64,000 bases of DNA. Source: Haloactinopolyspora alba. Lineage in GTDB: Bacteria; Actinomycetota; Actinomycetes; Jiangellales; Jiangellaceae. The position numbers and the translations under genes are program-made. The stretch is taken from NCBI RefSeq assembly GCF_003014555.1, contig NZ_PYGE01000003.1, positions 124,001-188,000 of the forward strand, in the 5' to 3' direction. The notes below the pieces were generated by a model. The model was given only the letters and a program-made list of their open reading frames with translations. It searched no databases and was not told where the DNA came from. Positions 57,010 to 64,000 of the stretch are shown in pieces (position 1 is the stretch's first letter; every line of letters starts with the position of its first letter).

Positions 57010-57834
57010 ATGACTGTACGCCGGCTCACGGATATGACCTGGCACGAAGTACGCGAGGCCGCGCACGGCGCGGTCGCCGTCGTGCCCGTCGGGTCGCAGG
57101 AGCAGCACGGCTCGCACCTTCCGCTGGGCACCGACCGGATGCTCGCCGACGCCGTGGTCGACGAGGCGGTGCGGCGCCTCGACGGGGCCGCCGTGGATCT
57201 GGTGCGGCTGCCGACCGTGGCCTACGGGTTCAGCCCGCACCACGCGTTCGCCGCGGCCGTCACCCTGTCGGCGCAGACCCTGGTCGCCGTGCTCGGCGAG
57301 ATCATCGACAGTCTGGTCGCCACCGGGTTCCGGCGCATGCTGATCGTCAACGGTCACGGCGGCAACGACGAGATCGTGCGGCTCGCCGTCAAACAGGCCG
57401 CACTGCGCGCCGACATCGCCGCCGCGGCGTGCAACTACTGGAGCCTGAGCGGAGATGGTGGGGACGACGTCCCGGCCGGCGCGGACTCGTCGGCCGCGCA
57501 GAGCGCTCCGGCCGACGAGTCCGAGCGGATCCCGGGGCACGCCGGCTGGTTCGAGACCTCACTGATGCTGGCGGCGCACCCGGAACTGGTCCACCCACCC
57601 GCGTGGGAGGACACCCCGGCCGCTCCCCCGTTGTTCGACCAGCCACCCGCTCCGGGCCTGGTGGTCGAACGCCACGGCGAATGGAGCCGGGTCGGGGGTG
57701 TCACCGACGACGCGCGGGCCGCGTCGGCCGCCGCCGGGCGGCAGTTGCTGGCGCGTCAGGCACAACGCCTGGCCACGGCGATCACCGAGTTCGACCGCGC
57801 CACGGAGCACTCGCACGGCCGTGCCTCCGGATGA
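57010..57834 (+). CDS. Creatininase-family protein (MftE-like)
   Basis: 274 aa. Metal-binding motifs VPVGSQEQHGSHLPLGTDRMLAD and IVNGHGGNDEIVRLAV are intact, with GHAGWFETSLMLAAHPELV in the C-terminal half. Characterised members are creatinine amidohydrolase and MftE, the peptidase of mycofactocin maturation; no other mycofactocin gene is near, so the substrate is open. ATG 57010 is preferred for its GGAGAACTCGC; the frame is open back to 56953. Confidence 0.85.
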   Translation: MTVRRLTDMTWHEVREAAHGAVAVVPVGSQEQHGSHLPLGTDRMLADAVVDEAVRRLDGAAVDLVRLPTVAYGFSPHHAFAAAVTLSAQTLVAVLGEIIDSLVATGFRRMLIVNGHGGNDEIVRLAVKQAALRADIAAAACNYWSLSGDGGDDVPAGADSSAAQSAPADESERIPGHAGWFETSLMLAAHPELVHPPAWEDTPAAPPLFDQPPAPGLVVERHGEWSRVGGVTDDARAASAAAGRQLLARQAQRLATAITEFDRATEHSHGRASG

Positions 57835-57846
57835 TCCGAAGCCGAG

Positions 57847-58248
57847 CCGGTCACGCGGCGTGGCATTTCGCCACCAACGGAACGGATCCGGACGTATCGG
57901 ATAGCTCGCGATCGCGCTGGCGAACCTCGCCGCCAGCTGCGCCCGATCGTGACAGGCCAGCCGCCAGTCGTAGCGGACGACGCCCAGTCCGGCCTCGCGC
58001 AGTCGCCACTCCCGCTCTCGCTGCTCGGCGACGACGCGTCCGGCGTCGGGTCGATTGTCGTACTTCAGAGCCCCGTCTCCTTCGAACACCAGCCAGTGGT
58101 CCGGCAGGAGATGATCGACGCGATAGCGGGACCCGCCTGCCTCCACCCAGACGTTCGACAACGGCACCGGCAATTCGTACTCGAGGAACGTCAGCCGCCC
58201 GAGTGTCTCGAGCGGGCTCTCGGCGTAGGGGTCCGCATGCGTGACCAC
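57847..58248 (-). pseudogene. Truncated protein with DUF559/Vsr-like endonuclease domain
   Basis: The minus frame from about 58248 reads as the C-terminal half of the actinobacterial proteins carrying a restriction-endonuclease-like domain: ADPYAESPLETLGRLTFLE, YRVDHLLPDHWLVFEGDGALKYD and VVRYDWRLACHDRAQLAARFASAI. The usual N-terminal half is missing because the neighbouring gene starts 18 nt upstream, and the frame has lost its natural stop, running on antisense to the creatininase gene. I read it as a decayed remnant; the coordinates are approximate. Confidence 0.6.
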
Positions 58249-58265
58249 CCAGGCCGCGTTCGACG

Positions 58266-59174
58266 ATGCCTACCCTGGGATGCGTGCACCTGACCGAACA
58301 CGAGTGGCGAGCGCGCACCGCGGCGCACGAGGCGCGGGTGGACGCGCTGGTCGGTCCGCACCTGGAGCGACGCCGCGCCGGTCGATCGCATCCGGTGCAG
58401 GACTTCCTGTTCACCTACTACTCGTTCCGCCCGGCCCACCTGCGGCGCTGGCATCCCGGCGCCGGCGTCGTACTGGCCGGCGACCCGCCGCACGCCGGGT
58501 GGCGCGGCTACACGACGACCACCGACGGCGTCGCCGTCGGTCCGGACGAGGTGAGGCGCCGCGCCGAAACCGTCGCGTGGGTCCGCGACCTGCTCGCCGC
58601 CACCGCGTCGCGCCCGGCGTTCACCGGCTGCTTCGGCCTGCACGAGTGGGCGATGGTGTATCGCACCAGCCAGCAGGAGGTGCGGCACGACTCGTGGCCG
58701 CTGCGGCTCGGGCACGACGGCACCGACGCGGTCGTGGAGTCGCAACAGATCCGCTGCTCGCACTACGACGCGTACCGGTTCTTCACCCCCGCGGCCCGGC
58801 CGCGGAACAGCCTCACGCCCACCCGCGAACGGCAGCGACGGTTCGAACAGCCCGGCTGCCTGCACACGAACATGGACCTGTACAAGTGGGCGTACAAGCT
58901 CGTGCCCCTGGTCCCGAGCGAGCTGCTCGCAGACGCGTTCGAGCTGGCGCGCGACATCCGCGAACTGGACATGCGCGCGTCGCCGTACGACCTCTCCGAG
59001 CTGGGCTACACCCCGGTGCGCATCGAGACGCGGGAGGGCAAGGCCGAGTACGTCGCGGCGCAACGCGCGTTCGCCGACCGTGCCGCCGGGCTGCGGTCCC
59101 GGTTGCTGCAGGAGATCGGTGGATTGGCGGACCCGCCGGACACTCCGGACCGCCGGACACTGCGGAGACCTTGA
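58266..59174 (+). CDS. Conserved actinobacterial protein, often annotated 3-methyladenine DNA glycosylase
   Basis: 302 aa. The stretch HEARVDALVGPHLERRRAG and HPVQDFLFTYYSFRPAHLRRWHPG are strongly conserved in this actinobacterial family as I know it, as are FGLHEWAMVYR and LHTNMDLYKWAYKLVPLVPSELL. No helix-hairpin-helix or other DNA-glycosylase motif is visible, so the common name should be treated as unproven. Start is ATG 58266 or GTG 58284 (VHLTEHEWRAR). It ends directly against the convergent lipoprotein gene. Confidence 0.75.
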   Translation: MPTLGCVHLTEHEWRARTAAHEARVDALVGPHLERRRAGRSHPVQDFLFTYYSFRPAHLRRWHPGAGVVLAGDPPHAGWRGYTTTTDGVAVGPDEVRRRAETVAWVRDLLAATASRPAFTGCFGLHEWAMVYRTSQQEVRHDSWPLRLGHDGTDAVVESQQIRCSHYDAYRFFTPAARPRNSLTPTRERQRRFEQPGCLHTNMDLYKWAYKLVPLVPSELLADAFELARDIRELDMRASPYDLSELGYTPVRIETREGKAEYVAAQRAFADRAAGLRSRLLQEIGGLADPPDTPDRRTLRRP

Positions 59175-60182
59175 TCACGACTCCAGCCCCAGGTGGACGT
59201 GGTCACGATGCACCTGGTCGGTGAAGTGGACGCCGCCGGCGCCGTCCGGGTCGACCGGGCCGCCGATCTCGTCGCAGCCGGCGTCCCGTGCGGCCGCCAG
59301 GAAACCCAGCAGCGCCGGGTCGTCGGCCGGCATCCCCACGATCGGGACCCCGTCGACGGCCCAGACGTCCACGGCACGGCCACGCGTGTGGTTGCTGGTC
59401 CGGGTGGTGCCGAAGACGTTCGCCGGGTGTCCGGAACGGAGGACGCTCACCGACAGCCGCCGGTCCGCCGACAGCTCGAGCAGGACGTCCACGACGGCCG
59501 GGTCGACCCGGCCCGCGGCCAGGTCGGCGACGGCGGCGTCCGGCAGCTCGACCCGCGGGTGCGCAACGAGCCGGGCCGCACGTCCGGCGGGCGCGGCATC
59601 GCTGCCCGTGGCCGGGCGCACCTCGGTGACCGCCCAACCGCCGGCGCGCCGGCGCAGCCGCACGTCGGCGGTCACGCTCCGTCCGGCCAGCCCGTCGCCG
59701 ACACGCCAGTGCTGCTCGGCCACCACGATCACGCTCGCGGCATCACCGGCCAGGCCGCCGTACTGCGGGTAGACAATCCGGGTCACCGCGGGCGCCGCCG
59801 GCGGGACGAGCTCACCCGCGGCTGCGGCGAGGGCCGGGTCGGCACCCGCCGCACGCAGCCGGGCCGCCGGCGTGCTGTCGCCGGAGACGGAGCCGAGCGC
59901 CTCGACCACCCGGGCCGCCGCCGTCTTGGCGCCCGGCTCGACCTCCCCCGCCGCCGGTGTCCACGGCCGGACTTCCGGCAGCGCCGGCGGCGTCGGACGC
60001 CCGGACGTGGGTGCGGTCGACGGCAGGGCTCGCGCACTTCGCGCGGACGTGGGCGTGTCGCCGGTGACCGGGGTGGACGGCGTCGAACCGCGGCGCTGCC
60101 CCTCGGCCACGCACGCGCCGCTCAGCAGCCCCGCCCCCGCGACGAGCAGCTCACGCCGCCCGAAACGCGGCGCGGTACTCAC
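59175..60182 (-). CDS. Lipoprotein with M15-like peptidase (LAS-type) C-terminal domain
   Basis: 335 aa. Twin-Arg-like start (GRRELLVAGAGLLSGAC) with lipobox cysteine C24, a Pro/Ser/Thr-rich linker to about 65, a middle domain of unknown type and a C-terminal LAS metallopeptidase pattern: SNHTRGRAVDVWAVDG (H-x(4)-R/A-V-D) and VHRDHVHLG (D-H-x-H). Such enzymes cut D-Ala-D-Ala or other peptidoglycan links outside the membrane. GTG overlaps the GNAT stop (GTGA). Confidence 0.75.
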   Translation of the reverse strand: MSTAPRFGRRELLVAGAGLLSGACVAEGQRRGSTPSTPVTGDTPTSARSARALPSTAPTSGRPTPPALPEVRPWTPAAGEVEPGAKTAAARVVEALGSVSGDSTPAARLRAAGADPALAAAAGELVPPAAPAVTRIVYPQYGGLAGDAASVIVVAEQHWRVGDGLAGRSVTADVRLRRRAGGWAVTEVRPATGSDAAPAGRAARLVAHPRVELPDAAVADLAAGRVDPAVVDVLLELSADRRLSVSVLRSGHPANVFGTTRTSNHTRGRAVDVWAVDGVPIVGMPADDPALLGFLAAARDAGCDEIGGPVDPDGAGGVHFTDQVHRDHVHLGLES

Positions 60183-60862
60183 TGCGACGCCGCCGCGAAC
60201 GGATCGATCCGGTAGGTCAGCACGTCGTCACCGTCCCGGTCGACATGGCTACCGACACGATGCCAGCCGGTGCGCTCGTAGAACCCGGCCGCTCCCGCCG
60301 AGCCCGCCTTGGTGACCAGCTCCGCCCGTCGCACACCGGCATCGGCCACGATCTCGAGGTAGGCGCGCACCAGCGCCGACGCCACGCCGTGCCCGCGCGC
60401 CCCTGGCGCGACCACGACCGCTTCCAGGACCGCGACCGGCGCGAACGGCGCCTCGGGCAGTCGCCCCGGGGCGGCCACCCGGGCGGAGGCGCGCCGGCCG
60501 AGCAGCCTCCGCGCGTACCGGGGACCCCGACTCCGCACGAACCACAGCGCCAGCGCGGGTCTGCGTGCCAGGGCGCGGACGCCGGCGGCGATCAGCTCCC
60601 GCCGGTGGTGCTCGATGATCCACGAGACGTTGGCGTGCCGGTCGGCCGTGCCCACGAGGAACCCCACCGGCACGCCGTCGTGCATCGCCACCAGCACGAC
60701 GCCGTGCGGTGAGCGCAGATGAGCACGGTGCCAGCGCCGCACGAATCGCACACCGAGGAGCGGGAACAGCCCGTGCGGGAGCTCGGCGGCGTGCAGCGCA
60801 CCGGTGTGGTCGAGGTGCTCGTCCCGTGCGGTCACCACGTCGGCCACGAATGCGGTGCCCAT
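60179..60862 (-). CDS. GNAT-family N-acetyltransferase
   Basis: 227 aa. Acetyl-CoA loop AVLEAVVVAPGARGHGVASALVRAYLEIVADAGVRRAELVTKAGSAGAAGFYERTGWH is diagnostic; the N-terminal part has LFPLLGVRFVRRWHRAHLRSPHGVVLVAMHDGVPVGFLVG. ATG 60862 has GGAGGGG upstream; the frame is open further but without similarity. Coupled to the peptidase-like lipoprotein; substrate unknown. Confidence 0.87.
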   Translation of the reverse strand: MGTAFVADVVTARDEHLDHTGALHAAELPHGLFPLLGVRFVRRWHRAHLRSPHGVVLVAMHDGVPVGFLVGTADRHANVSWIIEHHRRELIAAGVRALARRPALALWFVRSRGPRYARRLLGRRASARVAAPGRLPEAPFAPVAVLEAVVVAPGARGHGVASALVRAYLEIVADAGVRRAELVTKAGSAGAAGFYERTGWHRVGSHVDRDGDDVLTYRIDPFAAASQ

Positions 60863-61004
60863 CGTCCACCCCTCCAGATGTCGGTCCTGATGGGTCGACG
60901 GAGCTCGGCGCCGTTCGGTTGGCAACGCCGGACCGAGCACCGGCCGCACTCCTGGTCCGGAGGCCGTTCGGCGCCGTCCCCGGCACCCATGGTTCGCTGC
61001 GAAT

Positions 61005-61021
61005 CTCAGAACAACCTCAGA
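61005..61021 (+). promoter_or_regulatory. CTCAGA direct repeats upstream of the OmpR-type regulator
   Basis: CTCAGA at 61005-61010 and again at 61016-61021, 11 bp apart (one helical turn), 25 nt before the regulator ATG. This is the form of an OmpR/PhoB-type direct-repeat site and suggests autoregulation. Confidence 0.5.
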
Positions 61022-61045
61022 GCGCACGTGCGACGATCGAGCACG

Positions 61046-61714
61046 ATGAGCACGGAGCGCGCCCAGTTGTTGCTGGTGGAGGACGACACCAAGCTGTCCG
61101 GGCTGCTCACGCGGCTGTTCACCGACGAGGGATACGACGTCGACCTCGCCGGTGACGGTCACACCGGCCTGCACCGCGGCCTGACCACGCGGTATGCGGT
61201 CATGGTCATCGACCGCGGCCTGCCGGCGATCGAAGGGGTCGACCTGGTGCGGCGGCTACGCTCACGTGGGGTGTCGACACCCGTGCTCGTGCTGACCGCG
61301 CACGGCACCACCGAGGATCGCGTCGAAGGGCTCGACGCCGGAGCCGAGGACTACGTCGTCAAACCGTTCGAGATCGACGAACTGCTGGCCCGGCTGCGTG
61401 CGCTGCTGCGCCGGCACCCCGACACCTCCACCCGGCTCGATCTCGGCCATCGCCAGCTCGACCTCGGCACTCGCCGGGTCGTGGGCGGTGCCGGCCCGCC
61501 CGTCGACCTGTCCGGGCGCGAATGCGAGCTCCTGCAGCTGTTCGCCGCCCACCCCACGTACGTCTACTCCCGCGACGAGCTGCGCCGCCGGGTGTTCCTG
61601 GAAGCCGACAGCCTCGGCGCGGTGGACACGTACGTCTACTACCTGCGACGCAAGCTCGGCCGTAACGTCATCCGGACGATCCGCGGGCTCGGTTACCGGA
61701 TGGGATCGACGTGA
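61046..61714 (+). CDS. OmpR/PhoB-family response regulator
   Basis: 222 aa. Receiver with acidic pair VEDD (11-14), D56 (VMVIDRGLP), LTAHG and K in YVVKPFE; winged-helix output domain 125-222 (LSGRECELLQLFAAHPTYVYSRDELRRRVFL ... VDTYVYYLRRKLG). The ATG at 61046 fits; the frame is open far upstream without similarity. Its last codons overlap the kinase start as GTGA. Confidence 0.94.
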   Translation: MSTERAQLLLVEDDTKLSGLLTRLFTDEGYDVDLAGDGHTGLHRGLTTRYAVMVIDRGLPAIEGVDLVRRLRSRGVSTPVLVLTAHGTTEDRVEGLDAGAEDYVVKPFEIDELLARLRALLRRHPDTSTRLDLGHRQLDLGTRRVVGGAGPPVDLSGRECELLQLFAAHPTYVYSRDELRRRVFLEADSLGAVDTYVYYLRRKLGRNVIRTIRGLGYRMGST

Positions 61715-62937
61715 CGGCTCGGCCCGGGGAACGACCGGCGGATCCGTCCGTCGCCGACCGAGCGCTGCTGCGTCGCGCGTCGGCGGTCGTGGCGATCCAG
61801 ACCGGTGTCGCGGCTGCCGTGGTGGTCGCCGCCGTCATCGCCTTGGTCTACACCCTCAGCCTCCAGGAACGGCGCGAGGCGACCGAGCACAAGCTCCGCG
61901 ACAAGGTGGCCACCGAGCTGAGCGCGACCGGGAGCGACACCCGGCCGGGCGTGATCATCGACGGCCGGCCCGACGGTTGCACCGACGACGCTGCGAGCGC
62001 GGAGCTGGCGCCCGCGGAGCTGCCGCAGGGGGTCTCCGACGTCGAGCTGTGCGGCGCGCCGTTCCTCGCCTACGCCGTCGACTCGGACGGGCGCCGGGCC
62101 GTCGCCGCCATCAACATCGCCGGCCAGAAGGAGGAAACGACGCGGCTGGCGCGGCTGTCGGTGCTGGTCGGCCTGGTCGGCGTGATCGCTGCCGCCGGTC
62201 TGGGCTGGGTCGTGTCCCGGCGCGCGGTCCGCCCGCTCGGCGACGCCCTGGCCTCGCAGCGCCGGTTCGTCGCCGACGCCAGCCACGAGCTGCGTACTCC
62301 GGTGGCCATACTGCACACCCGTGCCCAGCTGCTGCAGCGGCAGGAGAGCACGGGCCCCGGACAACGCCACGAGATCGACCAGCTGGTCGACGACGCGCGG
62401 GTGCTCGCCGACGTCGTCAACGACATGCTGCTCTCCGCCGAGATGCAGCACCGCCGCGACCACCACCAGCCGGTGGATCTGGCCCGCGTGGCCACCGAGG
62501 TCACCCGGTCGTTCGCCGCCAATGCGGACGACGCGGGAGTCGATCTCGTCGTCGATGCGGACCCGGCGAGCAGCTACGAGGTCGCCGGCGTGCCCAGCGC
62601 GCTGCGCCGTGCCGTCGCCGCGCTCGTCGACAATGCCATGGACCACGTCACCGCCGGATGCACGGTGAGCTTGCGTCTCACCGCCGCTGACGGGCGGGTC
62701 CGGGTCAGCGTGGTCGACGACGGCGAAGGCCTCGACTCCGAACTGGCGAGTGAGCTGACGCGACGCTTCCGTCGCGGCTCGAACGGGTCCACCGAACGGC
62801 ACCGTCTCGGTCTCGGGCTGGCGCTGGTCGACGAGGTCGTACGGGCCCATGACGGCGTCCTGACCGTGGACGGGCGGCTCGGAGAGGGCGCGACGGTCAC
62901 GCTCACGTTCCCGGCCCGGCCCGGAAGCGGCACGTAG
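61711..62937 (+). CDS. Two-component sensor histidine kinase
   Basis: 408 aa. Two membrane helices (about 27-49 and 148-168) flank a short extracellular domain containing two cysteines (C90, C114) that could form a disulfide. H192 in DASHELRTPV is the phosphoacceptor, then the N-box VDNAMDHV, G1 DDGEGL, and G2 HRLGLGLALVDEVV. There is no obvious HAMP domain. Partner of the overlapping OmpR-type regulator; signal unknown. Confidence 0.93.
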   Translation: MTARPGERPADPSVADRALLRRASAVVAIQTGVAAAVVVAAVIALVYTLSLQERREATEHKLRDKVATELSATGSDTRPGVIIDGRPDGCTDDAASAELAPAELPQGVSDVELCGAPFLAYAVDSDGRRAVAAINIAGQKEETTRLARLSVLVGLVGVIAAAGLGWVVSRRAVRPLGDALASQRRFVADASHELRTPVAILHTRAQLLQRQESTGPGQRHEIDQLVDDARVLADVVNDMLLSAEMQHRRDHHQPVDLARVATEVTRSFAANADDAGVDLVVDADPASSYEVAGVPSALRRAVAALVDNAMDHVTAGCTVSLRLTAADGRVRVSVVDDGEGLDSELASELTRRFRRGSNGSTERHRLGLGLALVDEVVRAHDGVLTVDGRLGEGATVTLTFPARPGSGT

Positions 62938-63090
62938 CCGGCGCCGCGCTTCACATTGGGAACTCGGCGGACGGCTGTAGAGTTGGGGGGGCAAAGTGTT
63001 TCGTCCCGGACGAGACGACCAGGGTCTCCGAATGGTTCTGGTGCACGACGACCCCGACCTCAGGGCCGGAGACAGGCCAGGACGATCTCG

Positions 63091-64000
63091 ATGAACCCTG
63101 CCACCACGCAGACCGCCGGCACGGCGGCCGGAGCGTCCGCTGCCGACGCGAACGGTGCGACGAGCCCGCGAGAACGCCACGTCAGCGCCTACGCCGAACT
63201 CACCCGCCTGGTCCAGTCCGCCGGGCTGCTCCGCCGCCGGTACGGCTACTACTGGGCGATCATCGGCGCCAGTGTCGCCGCGTTCGCGGGTATCTGGGTC
63301 GGTTTCGCGATGCTCGGCAACTCCTGGTACCAGCTGTTGCTCGCCGCCGGCCTGGCCGTCGTGCTCGCCCAGTTCGGCTTCCTGGGGCACGAGGGCGCAC
63401 ACCGGCAGATCTTCGCGTCGCACCGGTGGAACGAATGGGCCGGCCGGGTGATCTCCGGACTGTTCACCGGCCTGAGCTACGGCTGGTGGATGCGCAAGCA
63501 CAACCGGCACCACGCCAACCCGAACAAGTCCGGCGCAGACCCGGACGTCGCTCCGGGGGTGCTGGCCTTCACACCCGAAGCGGTCGAACAGCGCAGCGGC
63601 CTGTCCGCCAAGTTCGCCCGTAAGCAGGGTTACCTGTTCTTCCCGCTGCTGCTGCTGGAAGGGCTGGCGCTGCACGTCGCGAGCATCCAGACGATCGTCC
63701 GTCGCGAGAAGCTGAAGCACCGCTGGGTCGAGGCGCTGTTCGTGGCGACACGGCTCGGCGGCTACATCGCGGCGCTGCTGATCGTGCTGCCTCCGGGCAA
63801 GGCGGCGGCGTTCTTCGGCGTCCAGATGGGCCTGTTCGGGCTGCTGCTGGGCGGCGTGTTCGCGCCGAACCACAAGGGCATGCCGATCGTCCCGGCGAAC
63901 ATGAAGATCGACTTCCTGCAGCGGCAGGTGCTCATGTCCCGCAACATCACCGGCGGCCGGGGCACCGACCTGGCCATGGGCGGGCTGAACCTCCAGATCG
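63091..64000 (+). CDS. Fatty acid desaturase, partial
   Basis: Membrane di-iron desaturase cut by the right edge; 303 codons visible. Two of three histidine boxes are present: GHEGAH (99-104) and HNRHH (137-141), between helices about 55-95 and 175-245. The ATG (MNPATTQTAGTAAG) is preceded by AGGACGATCTCG. Members introduce double bonds in acyl-lipids or acyl-CoA using ferredoxin-type electron donors. The 150-bp gap upstream contains TTGGGGGGGC but no clear promoter. Confidence 0.92.
   Translation, partial: MNPATTQTAGTAAGASAADANGATSPRERHVSAYAELTRLVQSAGLLRRRYGYYWAIIGASVAAFAGIWVGFAMLGNSWYQLLLAAGLAVVLAQFGFLGHEGAHRQIFASHRWNEWAGRVISGLFTGLSYGWWMRKHNRHHANPNKSGADPDVAPGVLAFTPEAVEQRSGLSAKFARKQGYLFFPLLLLEGLALHVASIQTIVRREKLKHRWVEALFVATRLGGYIAALLIVLPPGKAAAFFGVQMGLFGLLLGGVFAPNHKGMPIVPANMKIDFLQRQVLMSRNITGGRGTDLAMGGLNLQI

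Noticed and set aside
58266-59174. Taking the common name 3-methyladenine DNA glycosylase at face value
   Set aside because: No glycosylase motif is visible in the translation; the name is kept only as the usual label of the family.

Overview
The window comes from a high-GC, GTG-start-rich actinomycete chromosome. Supporting signs are an AfsR/SARP regulator, a type II polyketide synthase, F420-type (deazaflavin) reductases, an ECF41 sigma factor and the actinobacterial gene block FAH-family hydrolase / gltX / tRNA-Gln / tRNA-Glu. The genus cannot be read from the sequence; a Jiangella-, Kribbella- or Streptosporangiales-like soil actinomycete is a guess.

Layout. (1) 1-4.3 kb: an acid-sugar catabolic locus: end of a sugar ABC transporter, an IclR regulator, and divergently an enolase-superfamily dehydratase, a DapA-family aldolase/dehydratase and an SDR. 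(2) 4.3-8.6 kb: an FtsX-type ABC exporter next to a NarL response regulator whose partner kinase survives only as a C-terminal stump. (3) 8.7-8.9 kb: tRNA-Glu(CTC) and tRNA-Gln(CTG). (4) 9-21.3 kb: a carbohydrate-use regulon: secreted GH172/DUF2961 enzyme, ribose-type ABC transporter (binding protein, permease, double ATPase), CobW-type GTPase and a large Tat-exported GH116-like glycosidase. Three genes carry a matching LacI-type palindrome, and two REP-like hairpins bracket the GH172 gene. (5) 21.4-52.6 kb: an aromatic (type II) polyketide biosynthetic gene cluster. (6) 53-64 kb: housekeeping and general genes: gltX, an AztD-like zinc protein, FAH-family hydrolase, creatininase-family enzyme, peptidase-like lipoprotein, GNAT, OmpR-type two-component system and a fatty-acid desaturase cut by the window edge.

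How the cluster works (inference from families). AccA/B/C-type carboxylase subunits supply malonyl-CoA. KS-alpha, KS-beta and ACP build the chain, the C-9 ketoreductase, aromatase/cyclase and TcmI-type cyclase fold it, and a class A FAD hydroxylase, two ABM-family proteins, an SDR, two F420-type reductases and a halogenase-family flavoprotein tailor it. RmlA, 2,3-dehydratase, 3-aminotransferase, epimerase and 4-ketoreductase form a daunosamine-like 3-amino-2,3,6-trideoxyhexose set, and one glycosyltransferase attaches the sugar. A 4,6-dehydratase and an N-methyltransferase are absent. An MFS pump probably exports the product. AfsR/SARP and OvmZ-like proteins are the likely regulators. An angucycline-like amino-glycoside is the best guess.

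Most unusual points: KS-beta and ACP lie in one uninterrupted reading frame (with an internal ribosome site for ACP); the whole 9-53 kb accessory stretch sits between gltX and the tRNA pair that normally follows it; and a clear LacI-type regulon lacks a local repressor gene.
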